Source: Plasmodium malariae (Eukaryota > Apicomplexa > Aconoidasida > Haemosporida > Plasmodiidae). Taken from it: DNA of 64,000 nucleotides. Every line of letters starts with the position of its first letter. Position 1 is the first letter of the stretch. The notes under the pieces are model-generated. The model had not been told where the DNA came from. It saw only the letters and a list, made by a program, of their open reading frames with translations, and did not search any database. Both the position numbers and the translations under genes were made by a program. Where the stretch lies: the NCBI RefSeq assembly GCF_900090045.1, contig NC_041787.1, positions 2,477,001 through 2,541,000 on the forward strand, in the 5' to 3' direction. Shown here one piece after another: positions 39,851 through 52,107 of the stretch.

Positions 39851-42581
39851 TTAATTAAAACTATATTTAGTTGTATTAATTAATGAAAAAATATTTGGAT
39901 ACTCATTAAAATATGCAAAAATATTAATAATTAATTATAGCAAGCTTATTTAAGCAATATATTTGAAATAAATGTAACATAAATTATGACACTGTAATAA
40001 AGAACAATAACGTAATGTTGGACGTAAAAGGAATAATATATTAAATTAGACAAAAAAAATATAAAATCTTTGTAATTAATTTTCTTTAATAGTTGATAGA
40101 TATATTCTAACAAATAGATTAAATAAATATTATATTTTTTTTTTGATTTTTTATACATTTAACTATAAAGAAATAACATTTTTATTACAATACATATTTA
40201 TTCAGCATTAATAATAAAAGAAGTCATGTATTATTTATAAAACTTTTTATGATGCAAATGTTTAAGTGAAATTCCAAACAAATTTGAAGTTCATACAAAT
40301 AACATTAGTTATTATATTATAAAAAAAATATATTTTATTTCTCAATATAATGTTTTCTTTGAAACAGATACATATGAGACAGATAACGATAAGAAAATTG
40401 AAAAAAACAAATATTAATAATATATGTTTTTAATTAATTTCTTTGCATATAAAATTACTATATAATGGCTATGTTTAATAAATTAGTTATATAAAAGTCG
40501 TATATTTTCATTTATTATTATGTTTTATTTTATTTATATAAATTATTTTCGTTCGTAGATGTTCTCTTTTTATTTTAATATTTTAAATATTATTCCATTT
40601 TTTTTTTTAAATATGTTACTTAAAAACATTATACAGTTGATTATACGTAAATATAATTTATGGTATTAGATAATTATTTTATTTATATTTCTGTTTTAGA
40701 CTGTATTATATTAATATATGTAAATATAAAATATATAAGGCATATATAATTGTTGATTAATATATACAAAAAAAAAAAAACAGAATATTATTTTCTTAAA
40801 TATATGAAATCATTTCAACAAAATTTGCATAAATTTAATTTTAAAATATTTATAAAAAAGAATGTTTTTTTTTTTTTTTATTATATTATAAATTTATTAA
40901 AATATATATATTTTCTTTTTTAATGTATTTTTTATTATAGTTTTTAATGTATCATCAGAATTTTTGTATAATACTGAAATTTATCTATTACGCTCATTTA
41001 TAGGTAAAGCAAAATTAATGATGATTAGTATAATCTAATAAAGTTTCCTTCATGATATTATGAATATACTATTTTACTTCTTATTTAAAATATAATGTTT
41101 AATATAAAAATAGATATATTTTTATGTAAAATATTAACATAATATAAGCTAAGATTAATGCTATAAGAATAAAATGTATTAAAGCATTAAACGGGAAAAA
41201 TATGTAATAGTAATTGCATTTAATATAATGTAATTTTTTAAATAAGAAGTTATAATTTTTCATTATTTAATGTATACAAATATACAATGTAAAAAATGTG
41301 ATATAAATTATTATAAAAAGGCACTTATTTAAATTTATATTTAATATCTTTCAAATTAGTGTTCATAATTTTCAACATAACATTAAAGTGTAAACAGCAT
41401 TAAATAATAATATACCTGAAAAATAAAAATAAAAAATTGTTTCTTGATAATACATCTTAATTTTACTAATATCGTTTTAGTTAAACAGATAAATATATAA
41501 TCCCGTCCTATAACAAAATGGTCTTATTTTTATATGTATTTACACGAATAAGGCAATAAATTACATTTATGCAGATTATTGTAATGTTAAATATGTGATA
41601 TCCTTTTTATGTTTTTATAAGTATCATTTCATTTTATAGGATTAAATATGATTATTTTATGTACAATTTATTCTTATAAATTCATATTGTTCTCGTATGC
41701 AAGTTTCAAAATTTGAGGTCCCTAATGTATAGAATTACTAGTAATTTAATAATCATAGTATAAAAATTAATATTTATGTATTATTACTAAGTTAATATAT
41801 GACATATTTTTAATATTACGAATTTTTATTTGATTTTAATTATAATTATGTTTATCCATTACATTTACTGTACTTGTTACGTTTTCTGAATTATTAATGT
41901 GTATTTTTTGATGAATTCCCTTTTATATATATTGTGTGAATGGATATAATATAAGAAATATTATGTAACACAAGTATATTAATGTGAAACAATAATTTGA
42001 ATATATGTTAACCAATTATAATTAATTCTTTTTTATATTTGTGTATCTTTATTGCTTATAATTTTGCTTAAAATATTTGTCTTTTAATTTTTTATATTTT
42101 CTTTTTTTTTTAGTTGTTAAATTTTTTACTTTGGTCTATATGTATGAACTTTGTATTGCATTATTAGAATCATACTCATAAATTATTGCATATGTAGTGT
42201 TATTATTAAAACAAAATATATTTTTTTTTTTTTTTTGCTTTTTCAATATACATTTCGATTGAATTGTTCAGTATTTTCTTTATATGTAAAAGAACATATA
42301 TTTTTGAAGAATTATAAATTAAAATTTTGTGGAATATACTTTATGTAATACATACTATTGGTCAAATATATTTGATCGTTTTTAGAGCCATTTATCAGTA
42401 TTCAGGAATTTTGTTAATATAAATAATTTTATTTTTTCATATTGAAGACCGAATCAAAGTACAAATGATAAAATCTATTATTAAAAAAATTTCATATTTG
42501 TATATGCAACACTATTAAAATGGTGATGCATGTAGCAGCATATTTTAGGGATAGTGTAGTACATCTACATTTTTAAGTAAA
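39851..42581. repeat. Non-coding part of duplicated module, copy 1
   Basis: From about 40500 this region is collinear with 58000-59990. Anchors: 41060-41160 with 58470-58560 (taatgtttaat...aatataagctaa), 42310-42400 with 59705-59800, and 42455-42500 with 59875-59925. Short frames at 39946-40158 (-) and 42151-42348 (+) are low complexity and unsupported. The module continues through the small minus-strand ORF and up to the fam-l pseudogene F, mirroring the layout before gene H. Confidence 0.5.
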
Positions 42582-42860
42582 TTAATTTATAGTACTAAAC
42601 AAAAGAAACATAGAAAACAGTGCAATAAATGTTAATGTAATAATTGAAAATAAAAAGAAAAGCTCATACACCTTAGTTTCAGTTGTTTCAAGTTGTTTCA
42701 GTAAATAAATAAATATTAATTTTACTGGAACTGTATAATTTTTTGTTTGAATACTTTCACGTAGTTCATTAACATACTTTAATAACTGTACCCTTATGCG
42801 ATTAATAACAAGATATTTATAAGAGTGATATTTATTTTCAAGTTTTTTTATTGTGTTCAA
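42582..42860 (-). CDS. Small ORF with C-terminal membrane segment, unknown family, probably a fragment
   Basis: A 92-codon minus-strand frame without an ATG at its open end; it opens on TTG, with an in-frame TAA two codons upstream. The first two thirds are mixed and charged, unlike the Phe/Ile/Tyr junk frames nearby. The last 27 residues are strongly hydrophobic (about residues 66-90) and end five bases after the polar TIN. The segment IITLTFIALF recurs, with changes, as IITLTLIILF in the decayed paralogous copy at 59990-60200, in the same orientation and position relative to the next exported gene. I do not recognise the family. It could be the last exon of a lost spliced gene. No convincing acceptor or first exon was found, so it is likely a relic. 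Confidence 0.35.
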   Translation of the reverse strand: MNTIKKLENKYHSYKYLVINRIRVQLLKYVNELRESIQTKNYTVPVKLIFIYLLKQLETTETKVYELFFLFSIITLTFIALFSMFLLFSTIN

Positions 42861-45228
42861 AAGTTATTGAATTTAGAGTAACATATATACTTATAAGATT
42901 ACTATATAATAAATTATATTTTTTAGCATAGGCACGAAAACTACATATAAAACTGAATTATGGGAATATTTCAGAATTAGTTAAACATATAGTTTACATG
43001 TAATATTATAAAAAGGGATAAATAAAATATATCTTCTTTGTAGAAAAGCAAAATATTGGTTTCTTTGGTAAAATATATATGAAAAACATATGATGAATAT
43101 ACAATTTCCGGTAAAAATTTAATATGTAAATGAATTATTTGTTTTTTGTAGACATAATATTATATAATTAGTATAAATATGAAAATTATATTATGCAAAT
43201 GTAAATTTAATAACTTCTTTATTAACTTCCTTTGTTATTATGCATTAATATAATTAAAACTAATCATTAAAAATAAAAAGTACATTATGAAAAAAGCAGG
43301 AACGTTTTATTGAGATATATATATAATATATAATATACACCTATGCTATATAAATGTAATAAAGAAAAGATAAAATATTATACTAGAAGATTAAATTATG
43401 TGTATATAGCTTCTCAAATTGTAAAAATATAAATAATTTGTACAAATATTTATTTATTTTAAAAAAAAAAAAAATCAACAAAATATCTCGAAAAAATGAA
43501 AATTGTTAAAACTGATAAATCTTACTTATAAGCAAATAACTTGGAAGATTTTCCTATACGAAGAATTAAATTCTGTAATATATTTATAGGTTATATATAT
43601 ATTATTATGAATTTTTAAAATACCTCAGTGAATGCTTTATATAAAACATTAATTGTACATAAAAATGGAAGATTATCATATTCCGAAAAAACATAAAAGT
43701 AACTAGATAAGAGTTTCCGTATATGATACGACGATAATAATATATATATTAAAACAATAAAATATATTAGCGTTAATTAAAAAATTTTTTGTTTTTGAAA
43801 TTTAAAAATACTATTTTAAATTTATATATTTTTTAATTTTTTTTCAATTATTATAACTGTATAGTTTGGAGAATAATACTTTTTAATGTAAATAATAGAG
43901 TCTTTTTATAGAACGATTACAATATGTTTCATTGCATATGACATTCCGATCTGTCACAGGAATGGTTACTATATATAAAGTTTTAAAATAATAAAAAATA
44001 ATATATTTTTTTGCTATAGATATGTTTAACAATATATTATTTATTTATAATCATTGTATAATTTGTATCCTTAGAATGTATTCCTGGCATTATTGATTTG
44101 CAAAAGAATGAATTAAAAAATAATATATTCCATTTAAATTTATCAGATAAGTTTTACTTAAAAACATTTTTTTATTAAATAATTTGCTTATTTTTATATA
44201 TTATGTACATAATGTAACCTTTATATTATACTTATATTTTAAATATATTTCATTTGAGATACCTTTGCATTAAAGCATATATATTTAATATTTTAACGAA
44301 AAAATACTTCTTATCTTTGATTTATTTTCCATATTTTTTATTACACTAATATTTCCTCTAAATGAATATTTTTAATTAAAAAATGTTAAAATAAATTAAT
44401 TTCATGAGTATAAAGAAGTATTTTTATAAATAATGATAAATATTAAAATTATTTAAAATTTATCATATAAAAATTTATGCCAAAAAAAAATATATATACT
44501 TTAATACCTTTAATATATATATTTGTTCATACGTGATGTTGTAACATACAAATATCATTTTTTAAATATATAAAATATCATATAGTTTGTAAATTTTATA
44601 ATTAGTATGACACAAATTTTGTAAAATATTTTTGTTTTTTTTATTATCATTCCTACTATATTTTTGCGATAATTAATATTTTTTATCATTTATATATATT
44701 AGTTCCAAAACATAGTATTTATAAAATTCGGATAACAAATACAAAAGCATCTTTAAAAATAGAAATTATTCTTTTAATATGTAGTATAATGCATAATCTA
44801 TATTCTATACATTTCGTTTTTTAGATGTAATTCACATTTTGTTTAATATTAGGAAATCATATGTTTTTTTGTTTTTGAAAATATAAGTAAACATTATTTA
44901 ATTAGTGTAATATATTAATGTATATATTTTGAATATTTAAGAATGAATTCAAAATATATTTAATTTGTTAAGGTTTAGCATTTATATATAACATTATCGT
45001 AAAATATTAATAATATATTTGAACGTTTTTTTCTTTTATCGATTATTTAAAATAGTATATATATATATATATATATATATAACTAAAAATGTTATGAACG
45101 AATAATAAGTAGAAATTTACAACTGTAATTACATTTTTCTTTGTGATTAAAATTATATTGTATTATAATTAAATTTTTTTTGGACCCTATATATTATCAT
45201 ATTAAAGATCTTTATAATATAACAAAAA
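42861..45228. repeat. 5' flank of fam-l pseudogene F, module copy 1
   Basis: Collinear with 60250-62531 before gene H. The clearest stretch is 42915-43060 with 60340-60480, both reading ...agcatag..., then ...ctttgtagaa.... Another is 44560-44700 with 61915-62040 (ttataattagtatgacacaaattttg / ttataattaatttagcaccaatttta). It contains a (TA)n tract at 45056-45080 and an ATTAAAGATCT box at 45201-45211. No gene is seen. Confidence 0.5.
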
Positions 45229-46035
45229 ATGATATCATTCTTTTTCATTATAATTACTACATTTATCCTTATAACATGGACATATCATTATAGCTATGAT
45301 GTATTATGATAAAATTATTTAAGTATTTTTACATTATTGACATATTTTTTGGTTTATTCTTATTAATTCTATTATGTAACAAAAGTGTTATTATTATTTA
45401 AATGATAAATATATCTATATATTGTTTTTAGTGTACATTTTATAATACGGTAGGAGAGTACAATTTTAATAAAAAATTAGGTATAAATAATTATCAGTTG
45501 TTAGTACAATATGGAAAGAATAATGTTTAAAATATTACATGCGTAAAAAATATGATATATAATAATAAAGAGAACTAATATAATGTTAGAACTAAATATG
45601 GAAGTAGTACAATAGAAGAATCAAACAATAAAATAAAAGTTTATTATACAAGAAGGAATTCGATAAACAATATAACAGACATAAATATTTAGTATTTGAA
45701 AAAAAAAAATATTCCGTTTTGAAAGAACATAATTTAAACATCTTGATTATATAGATTATATTAGAAAAAATACATCTTTAGTGATAAAACTTATGGACAA
45801 ATATTATTTAAAAAGTTCGGATTACGAATATATTTATCTTTTATACTGCTCTATTTGGTATTCTTTTCACTATTAATTAGTATTATTAAAACAATTTTTG
45901 AAAAAAGTATTTGAAGCATTGTATTTACGAGTCTTCGATGCATTATGTGTTGTATTCTTAACAGGGTGTATTTATATATTTATAAAAATTATAAAAAATA
46001 TGTGAATTACGAAAAGCAAATACATAAAGTAATAA
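45229..46035 (+). pseudogene. fam-l: Gene F: fam-l pseudogene
   Basis: Exon 1 is readable at 45229-45300 (signal segment ending with ILITW, donor GTATTA taken from the Val codon; the family's downstream donor has become TT). Exon 2 begins at 45432 after TTGTTTTTAG. The PEXEL position reads QLLVQ, so the essential Arg is lost. The frame then meets a stop near 45526 and several frame changes follow. Downstream, fam-l landmarks remain in different frames: a KKKKYS-like stretch around 45700, then TYGQILFKKFGLRIYL (about 45788-45835), which matches TYRKLVRKKYGLRIVL of gene B and leads into the first membrane span. The former 3' end aligns with the end of gene B near 46035. The plus-strand signal exon and flanks survive better than the body. 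Confidence 0.85.
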
Positions 46036-47829
46036 TAAGAAATATGTTTCCCTGTGTAAAAGTCCTTCATGTTAAGTAATAACTGTAATATATTTGAAGA
46101 TATATATAACAAATTTATACATAATTGCTTAAATTTATTGGATACATCAGCATATACCTGGCATATTTGATGAACAGGTGCACACAAAAAATATTTTTAA
46201 TTTTTGTGTGAATTTGTATGTTATAATATTTCTGAATCTGTATTTTAAGGTATTTTTTTAGCACAGTTAAATATGTTTTTATATATAATATGGTGTTTAA
46301 TTAGATTGACATAAAAAATATATATTTATGATTTAAAATTGATATGTAACGAATAGTTCATATAATTTTATTAAGGAGTCATAATTTATACATTAAATAT
46401 AAAACAATTTTTTTTTTATTTCATATGATACTATTCTAAAATGATTATTTATTGACTTAATTTAAATAAGACCATTATTAATTTGAAATTCAAAGTAAAT
46501 GTTGCTCTTCTCTGTAAATAATAAAGCAAAATTAATGTATTTTCTTTAATTAATGTATAAATATTTTTTATTTTTTACTTAAAACTAATATTAATTATTT
46601 TAATACCAAATATGTTTTAAATGAATATATCATAGAATTTTTATACAATGTAAAAACCATTTTATGAATCCTTTAGTTTATTTTCTATAGTATAAAGGAG
46701 AAAGTATATATATATAATAAATAAATATGCTTATTAAACATCAATTATTTATAATTGTATTCTAACTTATGTATGTCATGTCTTTACCATTAAATGAAGA
46801 ATAATTCACATTTATTATTTTATTATAGTGCTTAATTTTGGTATTAATACATTCTTACAAAAATGAATTATATATATATTATATTGTATTTTTATATATG
46901 ATTAAACTATATATTTATTTTAATTTTACATAATTAGAATATTAATTTGGTGAATTAAATATGTTAATATAATAATATATTAATATATATAATTTTGTTT
47001 TTCTTATAATAGTAATATTTTATATATGTAAATATATCTGTAAAAAGCTAAGTAATTATTGGAATTAATGGAAATAAATATAAATTTTCTAAAATCATAT
47101 AAATATGTGGATATTTTTTTATATATACTTATTATACATATATATATAATTATAATTATTAAAGACTTATATCATTTTAAAAATGTGTGAAAATATACGT
47201 AGTTTTTATGGATAATTACTAATTAGTTTATATTTGTAACGCTTAATTTTATAATAAAATAAAATCAAAAGAAAATATTATTTTTATATATATAATTCAT
47301 AAATACAAAATTTTTTTTTGGTTAATTTATTTTTTACTAGATATATTTAAAAAATTATTTATTTTTCTTTGTAAGCTTCAATTAAAAAAGCAATGTATAT
47401 TATTTTGTAAGTAAATGCTTTGGTAATATATATTATGATTAAATATCAATTACGAAATATAATTCTTTTATATTTAAAGGGAAATGATAATATAAAATTA
47501 ATATATGTTTTAGTTATCATACAAACGCTTTAAAAGTTAATGTGGTGTAAATAAAACAACACAAGCATATATTTTTCCTTGTAAAAGAATACTTAGGACC
47601 TAGGGGAAATAAGAAAAGTATACATATATAAAACTATATGGGGATAATGAAAACATATTTAATTAGTAATCTTATAAATAGTAGACATTTAATTTTTTAA
47701 TAATTTTAAGTATTATTATATTTTATTAAAATATATTACCCTAAAAAAATACTATATATATCAGGAGAATTTTATTGCAAGATATTTTTTTTTTTTATTA
47801 CTAGTAGTAATATATATTTGCATAATTAA
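46036..47829. other. Intergenic region, no gene seen
   Basis: The proximal part (46185-46260) carries the shared exported-gene 3'-flank pattern (tttttgtgtgaatttgtatg..., then tgtattttaagg). A string attaaagactt at 47158-47168 resembles the start-proximal box of exported genes, but the following 40 bases give no exon 1. The minus-strand frame at 45972-46187 overlaps the F 3' end and is not supported. Confidence 0.5.
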
Positions 47830-48522
47830 TTTTTCTTATGTAATTTCCTGGAAGATAAAATACAAGTGTATGCCTCATATGAAGGATATAAAGAATTCTG
47901 TTATGAGGAGAAGGTAAGTTATGTTATTTACTATTGTAACGATTTAAAAGATGAGGATGGAAAATTTAAAAAGATATTTAAGAAGGTATAAATATACCTA
48001 AAAAAATTGCCTAGTAAAAATAATAAGGAAGATCTTATAGATCGCTGTTTTTATTTGCAGGTATCTTTTTATCACAGATTGAGGAAAAATTTAAATACTC
48101 GTAGGAATAATAATAGTGAGATTAGTTTTATTAATAATCTTTCTGATGTAGAGAATGTCATCAATTTAAATAATTTAAGGAATTCAGCATGTTGGTTTAA
48201 TTCTGATTTTAATTTTAAAACCTATAAAGAAGTGAATCATTTACATGATTATTTTAAGAATTACTGTTTTATGAAAAGTAAAATATGTGCTGTAAAGCAT
48301 GAGAAGAAAGTGTATTTGCAAATAAATTATTCATATTAGTATATTATATACAAACTTTATAGGAGGGTGATGAGCGTGTTTAATGATAATAATTATACAG
48401 ATAATTGTTGGGATTTTATTATTAGTGAAATGTATAACACGCTTACAATGTTTTTAAAATTAAAAAGTTTTTTCTTTAACAAACTTGATATTGAAATTAT
48501 AAAGGCAGATAAATCTAAATAA
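47830..48522 (+). pseudogene. pir: pir pseudogene, single frame with two nonsense codons
   Basis: One continuous reading frame from about 47830 to 48522 is interrupted only by TAA at 47989-47991 and TAG at 48337-48339. The segments between read like the globular part of a PIR protein. They comprise a YEGYKEFC start, CNDLKDEDGKFKKIF, LPSKNNKEDLIDRCFYL, DVENVINLNNLRN, then DFNFKTYKEVNHLHDYFKNY, which is a typical PIR core motif. A further Cys/Trp-containing piece follows (NCWDFIISEMYN). No first exon, no membrane span and no basic final exon were found, so the 3' part is missing. The fact that the frame is kept over 230 codons with two substitutions suggests fairly recent inactivation. It is on the opposite strand to the other pir relic. 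Confidence 0.75.
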
Positions 48523-51500
48523 ATTAATTATTTCGTTAAATATACTACAGAAAGAATAATAAAAAAGAATAAATCATCAATAATGATTAAGAGCATTAAT
48601 ATTATTGTTTCAGAAACTTCTATCAAATTAACATGAAATTCATTCATTATTAATTCGTTAAATGTTTCTGAACTTAATGCAGTATTTTTTAATGTGTATC
48701 CCCTTTTAATTATGAATACATAACTATATATTTTTTTTTTTTTTTAAAAGGTTACAACTATAAATTCATTGTATTACATATATATTACACTTTTTTTTTT
48801 TAGATATTATCTCAATTTGGGGCTTAATTTCATAACAGTAAAAGAAAATAAATATATATATAAATATTAATAAAGAACATACGTGTTAATTATAAAAGAA
48901 TGGTTCAACATATTCCAGAACAAATTCATTAAGAAAGATATTAAATATAGATTATTATATTCCATGATATGCCTCAGAGTTATTGAATATGTAACATACG
49001 AAGACAGATAATAACAATATTCAAAGTACACACATATGGTTTCACATAAAATTCAATTCAGAGGGAAAAAATGAAGAATTACAGATAAAGAACATGCAAA
49101 GAAGAATATAGTTAATTTTAAATTATACGTTATATCTATATAAAAGGAAATATAATTAATTTAAAACTTTTTAATGAAGGGAGATACGAGAATAACGTAA
49201 TTATAATAATGAGAAATATTAGAAGGTATAAAATATATTTTTAAAAATATAATTTAAGAAAGTATATAAATAAATAAAGAGAAATATTTTTAAATAAAAT
49301 AAAGAAAAAAATAATAAAAATGGAAAACAAATAATTTGAAATTAATACATTAATAGGAAGAAAAAGAAGAATCTATAAAACAAGTTTATATATTAGAATT
49401 AAGGTATTTGAAATACAAAAACATTTATTTTTATTTCACATTTGTATTTTAATAAGTAAAATGGAGAATATGATTTATAGAAATATTTACCAAGACATAG
49501 AATTAAATATACGTAACATAAGGCGAATTAGTAGGTGTTTACTTATACGTCATACATAATATAATTATTAAATTTTATGGAATGGTAGTTAAATAATATT
49601 TGGAAAACATATATGTAATTAAATGCCCAAGTCTAATAGTTAAAACTTTTTAAAGAGATAATTTTCTACATATTGAACCTAACGAAGTCATTAAAATAAC
49701 TTCATATATAAAGTAAATATAGAATTTTTGTTATATATTGAAGTATCCGAAGAATAGTATTCATTATATATGAATGACTATGTGAGTATATTAACATAAT
49801 GAAGTACTCGATCATATGTATAGAAATGAATTGTATGTTATAAAATTATATAATTTATAAAAAATTAATTAATAAATAGTTTTTCTTAAGATATATACTA
49901 TTTTGTGAGAATGCTAAATAAACTAAAATAAATGAAAACAAAATCATATATTATCTTTAATACATAATCACTATGTTGAATAAATGTGCATAAACTCATA
50001 TAAGTGAATATTATGAATGTCTTTTCTATATGATTGTGCATATAAGGAGAAAAAAAGTTACTAAGGGATAATATACATTTTAAAATCATATCGTTATAAA
50101 AAATGTATAAATAATAAAAATGAAAAACTTGTACAGTTCCTTCATTAATTAAAAAATATAATTCTTCATGTACAACTTATTAGATCCATAAGTAATAGCA
50201 TAGTTAATATATGATATAACATGGGTGTGCAGTATTACTAATAAATAAAAAAATATTAAATAATAAAATTTTTATAGGATACATTTTATATAATTTTATA
50301 ATTTTTTTTACCTATATATTAATGTCAAACAAAATTATTAAGTATTATATATTCACATGATCTTAACCATATAACAAATTATAAAAATTAAATAATAATA
50401 TAAATGATAAATTATGAAATATTACCACGGAATATAACATAATGCATTTAGGTAGATAGAAAAATATTAAGATTAATATTAAAAAATAAGAGCATAATTT
50501 AACTTATGATATAGTTGCATAACGTAGAAAAGATTAAACATATTAGAAACAAAAAAAAAAATAATTCAAAAATTACTTTTTCATTTAAAGAAAAATTAAA
50601 ATATTTAGAAAGTGACAATTAAAATAATTCATTTATGAAACAATAAAGTAATAAGTTTATTATGAAGTAATAAATATGGTTCTTTTGTTAGACTATAATT
50701 ACATTTATATTAGGAATAAATATAGAATTATACAATTTCTTCATAATTACTTTTTTTTAATTTAAAATTATCTTTATATTTAATAGTTTTCGTTCCTTTT
50801 TTTTTGATTAATTTTTTTTTTTTTAAATGTAATATGAAATATTTTTTTTATGATTCGTATAATGTTTTGTGCGTATAATAATTTTTTAGTTTCCATTTGC
50901 AGTGATATAAACCACAATTAAAAAAATTAAGATATATAATATTTTTGTAAATATGTATTTCGCACAAAAACAAAAATTAAATTAAAATATATTTACGTAT
51001 ATATTTTTTTTAAATATATGCTTTTTATGGTATGTGTTTATAAAACAAAAGAAATAATAAACTTATTTTAAAAAATTGTTCTGAAAAAAATAAATTAATG
51101 ATTTTCTTAACACATTATTATACTATTATATTAAAAAATATTATGTATAATATTTATTTGGAAATATATTTTATCAGAATATTTTTGAAATTATTACTAA
51201 TAAATCAAAGAAACATCAACAAAAAATATTTTTGATTTTTTTTTTTTTTTTTTTTTTTTTAATCATAAACATTAATTTATTTAATGAATAAAATACGAAA
51301 AAAACGTTTTTTTATAAATTTATTAATATATTATATGCAATAATTAAATGTATTTCCAAAATATAATTCATAATATTATATATTTATTATACAGATACAA
51401 AACTTTCATATGGATTATACTTTTTAAAATATAAAATTTCATAAATTATAAACCATGAAAATCCCATTTCTTACAAATGTATTTTATTTCACAGAATTCA

Positions 51501-51989
51501 TATTATATTAGTTATTACGGAATAATTTATAATGGAAATGTTCTTTTATTAAAATTTAATTTTTTCATTTATATTTATAATTAAAAACATTTAATTATAG
51601 TTACTAAATTTTATAATATGCAGTTTGTGTATGTATTTGAAATGCTAAGGAAAATTAATTGGAATCAATAATTAAAGCCTTAATGCATAAAATTATATAC
51701 AGTATCTCCATTTTGCACTTATATTTTGAATAAACCAATAATTTAGAAATATTACAATAATAATTTCTTTTTATTCGCCAAAATATAATAAATTATTATG
51801 AAATCAGTCTACTATTAGATAATTATTTTATATATTTTGAATATTTATATTTATTAACGAACTTAAATTATTTTAATTCGAATTAGATTTTTATAAATAA
51901 CATTAGAATAAAAATTTAATAGTTATTTTTCATTTTCTCTTTTGTAAAATACATATATATATATATATATATATTTTATTTAGATCTTT
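48523..51989. other. Intergenic region, no gene seen
   Basis: About 3.5 kb. The plus strand is A-rich from 48850 to 50700, unlike most spacers, which might mark an unrecognisable decayed plus-strand gene, but no motif supports that. A T run of 25 lies at 51236-51260 and a (TA)n tract at about 51953-51973. The last 100 bases contain the ttataaataacatta core seen before genes D and H. The minus frame at 49898-50089 is not supported. Confidence 0.5.
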
Positions 51990-52064
51990 ATGGAGAAATG
52001 TCAAAAAAAAATTTTAACTAATGTAGCAACCTTTATTATTAGCTGTACACTATGCTATTCTTAA
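51990..52064 (+). pseudogene. Orphan first exon of the exported-protein family, upstream of gene G
   Basis: An ATG at 51990, preceded by AGATCTTT, opens 24 codons ending in TAA at 52062-52064. Its middle reads ATFIISCTLCYS, which mirrors the family exon 1 ending (for example FILLTWICYF). The donor position is lost. It lies 44 bases before the start codon of gene G, which has its own exon 1, so this is a leftover from a partial tandem duplication or gene conversion. It is too short for certainty. Confidence 0.5.
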
Positions 52065-52107
52065 TTTTTTCTTAAATGAATAAATTATAATATTAATAAT
52101 TAACATA

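Noticed and set aside
45056..45080. (TA)n tract as a possible CRISPR-like, centromeric or origin element
   Set aside because: A simple 25-base microsatellite, common in such genomes; no array structure and far too short for a centromere.
45972..46187. 71-codon minus-strand frame at the end of gene F
   Set aside because: Overlaps the decayed fam-l 3' end and its shared flank; no homologous frame follows the other fam-l gene.
47158..47230. Possible degenerate exon 1 after an attaaagactt string
   Set aside because: The following sequence does not give a hydrophobic signal segment or a donor at the expected distance.
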